26,015 nucleotides of DNA from an uncultured Blautia sp. (lineage in GTDB: Bacteria; Bacillota; Clostridia; Lachnospirales; Lachnospiraceae), in assembly GCA_934373235.1 (NCBI GenBank), contig CAKROW010000037.1, positions 1 to 26,015 on the forward strand, read 5' to 3'. Below the pieces are notes generated by a model. It did no database searches and was not told where the DNA came from. It was given only the letters and a program-made list of their open reading frames with translations. This document shows, piece by piece, positions 23,647-26,015 of this stretch. Made by a program: the position numbers and the translations under genes. Numbering within the stretch: the stretch's first letter is position 1; each line of letters starts with the position of its first letter.

Positions 23647-24432
23647 ATGAACCAGTTAGAAGTATTAAGAGAGAGCCTTGGACAGTGTGATGAGATCATC
23701 CTTGACGCACTGCTCATGAGAAACAGAATCGTAGAGGACATCATGGTGTACAAGGAAGCCAATAATCTTCCGGTACTTCAGCCAGAGCAGGAGGCGAAGC
23801 AGAAGGGATGGCTGGAAGCCAGAATGGAAGGCAGACGCCATAAAAAAGAAGTATCCGATGTCTTTGCAAGTATCACACAGAACAGTAAGAGGATCCAGTC
23901 CAGGAATCTGTTTAACTATAATATCTTCCTGATCGGTTTCATGGGCGCAGGCAAGTCCACAATTTCCGATTATCTGAAAAATGCCCTTGCCATGGATGTG
24001 GTTGAGATGGATCAGTGTATCGTGGAGAGACAGGGAATGAGTATTTCCGATATCTTCGAGACTTACGGAGAAGAGTATTTCCGTGAGCTTGAGACAAATC
24101 TTCTTATCGAGATGCAGTCCCAGTCTAACGTTGTCGTATCCTGTGGTGGCGGTGTTCCGATGAGAGAACGCAATGTTGCTGAGATGAAGAAAAACGGCCG
24201 TGTCGTACTCCTTACTGCAAAACCGGAGACAATCCTTGAGCGTGTAAAAGATAATCATGACCGTCCGCTTCTTGAGAACAACAAGACTGTTCCGTTTATT
24301 GCAGATCTTATGGAGAAACGTCGTGCAAAATACGAGGCAGCAGCAGATATCGTGATCCGGACAGACGGAAAGAGCGAGCTTGAGATCTGCGAGGAGATGA
24401 TCCAGAGACTTCGCGAGGCAGATCAGCAGTAA
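23647..24432 (+). CDS. chorismate mutase-like domain fused to shikimate kinase
   Basis: The 261-residue protein joins two shikimate-pathway domains. Residues ~1-88 resemble AroQ-type chorismate mutase: LRESLGQCDEIILDALLMRN with Arg8 and Arg25, then VYKEANNLPVL with Lys36, Glu49, and a third helix ending NSKRIQS (Gln84). The usual second-helix arginine (Arg51 of the E. coli mutase) is Gln48 here (LQPEQEAK), so activity is uncertain. Residues ~91-261 are shikimate kinase: P-loop GFMGAGKST (97-105), DQCIVERQGMSISDIF, GGGVPMRERN and the lid DRPLLENN. The kinase phosphorylates shikimate upstream of chorismate. GTAAAGGAG is about 6 bases before the ATG. It is flanked by two LysR genes. Confidence 0.88.
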   Translation: MNQLEVLRESLGQCDEIILDALLMRNRIVEDIMVYKEANNLPVLQPEQEAKQKGWLEARMEGRRHKKEVSDVFASITQNSKRIQSRNLFNYNIFLIGFMGAGKSTISDYLKNALAMDVVEMDQCIVERQGMSISDIFETYGEEYFRELETNLLIEMQSQSNVVVSCGGGVPMRERNVAEMKKNGRVVLLTAKPETILERVKDNHDRPLLENNKTVPFIADLMEKRRAKYEAAADIVIRTDGKSELEICEEMIQRLREADQQ

Positions 24433-24467
24433 TAAAAACACAGAATATACAGGAAAATATATAAGAT

Positions 24468-24516
24468 ACAAAATGCAGCGTCTACAGTCCTGTGACTGAC
24501 AGACGCTGCATTTTGT
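24468..24516. terminator. strong bidirectional terminator
   Basis: ACAAAATGCAGCGTCT (24468-24483) and AGACGCTGCATTTTGT (24501-24516) are perfect 16-base inverted repeats, with CAGTC/GACTG pairing inside the loop. The stem ends in TTTT on both strands, so it can end both the fusion gene and the convergent LysR gene. Confidence 0.85.
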
Positions 24517-24552
24517 ATGTCAGGAAATTATCCTGTAACGTAAGCAGTATTC

Positions 24553-25461
24553 TTAATTGGTCTTATAGAACATCTCCTTATTGGCTGCCTCCATGACAAA
24601 TTTCTTAAATGCTTCCACTACAGGCGGGTGATATACATCTTTTAACATGGCCATATAGAAATTGCGCTGCCAGCTTGGGGAGACCAGAGGCCGGATCTCC
24701 AGTTCCAGGGAATGGAGGATGGGGATGTCCGGGGCAATGGAAATTCCGAAGCCGTTAGCAACAAAACCCGCCGCAACCTGATCTTCGTCAATCTCAAAGG
24801 CAACATCCGGGTACTGCCCGATGGTCCTGAAAAGCTGGTCTATGATCTGACGGAGCCCACTTCGTTTCTTGAAGATGATCTGTTTGTAGGGAAGAGTGTC
24901 TTCCAGGTGGATCTGGGCTTTCTCTGTAAGAGGATGATCCTGAGGCATGATGACAACCAGATCCTGTTTGGCAACGGGGATAAATTCAATAAGAGGCTCA
25001 TCGTCAAACCTGGAACAGAATCCAATGTCATATTTCTTTTCCTTAAGGCCTGTGAGGATATCACCTGTAAGGACCTTATCACAGTACAGGTTGAAATTTA
25101 TCTTCCTGCCCTCATTGGCAGTGAGGAAATTGCGGATGATCTTGGGAACAAAATCCACTCCAAGGGTACGGAGAAATGCCACATCGATCTGACCTTCTCC
25201 CCTTCCTGCAAGCTGTAAGCCGTTTACAGAGGAATCCAGGCGGTTCAGGGTTTCCTCCACATCAGCCAGGAAGGTTTTGCCGTATTTGGTGAGGGATACG
25301 TTACGGCCGTTTTTTTCGAATAATTTAACGCCCAGTTCCTCTTCCAGGGAGGATATGGCGTGGCTCAGGCTGGGCTGAGTGATGGCAAGGACATCCGCAG
25401 CTTTGGTATAGTGCTCAAGATGAGCCAGTGTCACAAAATAACGAAGATGATACAGGTTCAT
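24553..25461 (-). CDS. LysR-type transcriptional regulator (second paralog)
   Basis: The ATG at 25461 is chosen because AAAGGAG precedes it by 8 bases; an upstream in-frame TTG at 25479 lies inside that signal. The 302-residue protein has the helix-turn-helix MNLYHLRYFVTLAHLEHYTK, ADVLAITQPSLSHAISSLE and the wing FEKNGRNVSLT, then an effector domain with GQIDVAFLRTLG, DIGFCSRF and GFGISIAPDIPILHSL. It resembles the first LysR throughout, a likely duplication pair. It is divergent from the sugar-isomerase-like gene, the usual LysR layout, and a box overlaps its own -35 region, suggesting autorepression. The effector is unknown. Confidence 0.92.
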   Translation of the reverse strand: MNLYHLRYFVTLAHLEHYTKAADVLAITQPSLSHAISSLEEELGVKLFEKNGRNVSLTKYGKTFLADVEETLNRLDSSVNGLQLAGRGEGQIDVAFLRTLGVDFVPKIIRNFLTANEGRKINFNLYCDKVLTGDILTGLKEKKYDIGFCSRFDDEPLIEFIPVAKQDLVVIMPQDHPLTEKAQIHLEDTLPYKQIIFKKRSGLRQIIDQLFRTIGQYPDVAFEIDEDQVAAGFVANGFGISIAPDIPILHSLELEIRPLVSPSWQRNFYMAMLKDVYHPPVVEAFKKFVMEAANKEMFYKTN

Positions 25462-25500
25462 TTCGGATTCTCCTTTCAAAGCTTGTGACCATTTTTATAT

Positions 25501-25530
25501 AGTATACCACGATATATTGATAAAATCTAT
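25501..25530 (-). promoter_or_regulatory. LysR-gene promoter with overlapping LysR-type box
   Basis: On the minus strand TATACT (25506-25501) is a -10, and the weak -35 TAGATT (25529-25524) lies inside the box ATTGATAAAATCTAT (25516-25530, plus strand). The box matches the one at 23482-23496 in 13 of 15 bases. A bound regulator would block its own gene. Confidence 0.5.
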
Positions 25531-25552
25531 GAATTCTGCCGACACAATCAAT

Positions 25553-25581
25553 TTGTTTTGTATTTAACAAAGTTATATAAT
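25553..25581 (+). promoter_or_regulatory. promoter of the sugar-isomerase-like gene
   Basis: TTGTTT (25553-25558) and TATAAT (25576-25581) are 17 bp apart, with a ~65-base leader. The LysR box at 25516-25530 is centred at about -65, the usual place for an activating LysR site. Confidence 0.6.
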
Positions 25582-25653
25582 GCATATAGAAAAAAGATAC
25601 AAAATAATTTAAAAAACACAATAAAAATTATTTAATTTTCAGGAGGAATTACC

Positions 25654-26015
25654 ATGTCAAAAGAATTTCCAATTACCATCAGTTCCTGGACACTGGGAGA
25701 TCAGTGCAAGTTTGAAGATCGTGTAAAAGCAGCTAAGGAAGCTGGCTATGAGGGAATCGGACTGAGAGCGGAAACTTACGTAGATGCCCTGAATGAGGGA
25801 CTTTTCGACGAGGATATCCTGGCAATCCTTGATAAATATGACATGAAAGTAACAGAGGTTGAATACATCGTACAGTGGGCTGAGGATCATCGTTCCTATG
25901 AGCAGAAATACAAAGAGCAGCTTTGCTTCCATATGTGTGAATTATTTAACGTTGCACAGATCAACTGCGGACTTATGGAGAACTATTCTGTAGAGCATAC
26001 AGCACAGAAACTTAA
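25654..26015 (+). CDS. sugar-phosphate isomerase/epimerase-like TIM barrel (3' end outside window)
   Basis: AGGAGG lies 8 bases before the ATG. The first ~120 residues are seen: ITISSWTLGDQ (strand 1), FEDRVKAAKEAGYEGIGLRA (helix 1 and strand 2), DILAILDKYDMKVTEVEYI and CELFNVAQINCG. This is the opening of an AP-endonuclease-2/xylose-isomerase-like TIM barrel, whose members isomerise or epimerise sugars, inositols or related compounds using a divalent metal. The metal ligands lie further downstream and cannot be seen, so the substrate is open. Divergent from the second LysR gene, which probably controls it. Confidence 0.82.
   Translation, partial: MSKEFPITISSWTLGDQCKFEDRVKAAKEAGYEGIGLRAETYVDALNEGLFDEDILAILDKYDMKVTEVEYIVQWAEDHRSYEQKYKEQLCFHMCELFNVAQINCGLMENYSVEHTAQKL

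Noticed and set aside
23609..23650. 13-residue frame overlapping the ATG of the chorismate mutase-shikimate kinase gene (possible leader peptide)
   Set aside because: It has no ribosome binding site and no Phe, Tyr or Trp codons as an aromatic-attenuation leader would, and no terminator/antiterminator fold was seen; probably chance.
23665..24471. 268-codon minus-strand frame opposite the chorismate mutase-shikimate kinase gene
   Set aside because: The plus strand encodes a clear two-domain enzyme; the antisense frame is Cys/His-rich without domain likeness.
1..26015. CRISPR array, tRNA, rRNA, transposon ends or attachment sites
   Set aside because: No regularly spaced repeats, tRNA-like folds, conserved rRNA segments, or paired terminal repeats next to recombinase genes were found by reading; a computed repeat search was not possible.

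Overview
The window looks like chromosomal DNA of a Clostridia member, most likely Lachnospiraceae. This is inferred from strong AGGAGG-type ribosome binding sites, moderate G+C with low-G+C islands, and a Gram-positive gene set (VanZ-like protein, MATE pump, SfsA, MutY, TopB, YkgJ-type cysteine-cluster protein, LysR regulators, OmpR-type regulators). No rRNA, tRNA, CRISPR array, transposase or integrase was seen. No gene-free stretch exceeds 300 bases; the longest gaps (about 18167-18372, 25462-25653 and 23470-23646) hold promoters and candidate operators.

Positions 1-6725 form a scarred accessory end of a surface-polysaccharide locus. It holds the 3' end of an AT-rich Wzx-type flippase, a dead 5' gene stub, an intact glmM-type mutase, a 3' remnant of glmS, a sugar-type nucleotidyltransferase and a VanZ-like membrane protein. 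These are followed by an AT-rich insert with a possibly structured leader RNA, an unrecognised 271-residue protein (possibly HEPN-like) and a two-frame gene with a prfB-like +1 shift site. An intact GloA2/YaeR-like VOC protein and a truncated GNAT gene close the region. Composition changes at several junctions, and at least three genes are broken, which suggests repeated recombination here.

Positions 6726-13458 hold a secreted caspase-like (clan CD-like) protein that converges on a two-component system. The sensor kinase of that system is intact (862 residues), but its response regulator carries an in-frame TAA at codon 18. Upstream on the same minus strand are a MATE transporter and a HAD phosphatase.

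Positions 13589-22508 look like ordinary chromosome: sfsA-mutY-glycosyltransferase on the plus strand; a lipid-kinase/PAP2-phosphatase pair on the minus strand; a PhoB-like regulator with a four-hexamer, 11-bp-phased Pho-box-like array in its promoter; topB; a small acidic protein; and a cysteine-cluster protein.

Positions 22570-26015 contain two paralogous LysR regulators around a chorismate mutase-shikimate kinase fusion gene. The second LysR is divergent from a sugar-phosphate isomerase-like gene cut by the window end. Near-identical 15-bp LysR-type boxes (13 of 15 bases the same) lie upstream of the fusion gene and in the divergent region. The two regulators may therefore share targets linking aromatic biosynthesis and sugar metabolism.

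The best candidates for something undescribed are the prfB-like frameshift site, the two-LysR/box circuit, the chorismate mutase domain lacking a catalytic arginine, and the secreted caspase-like protein.
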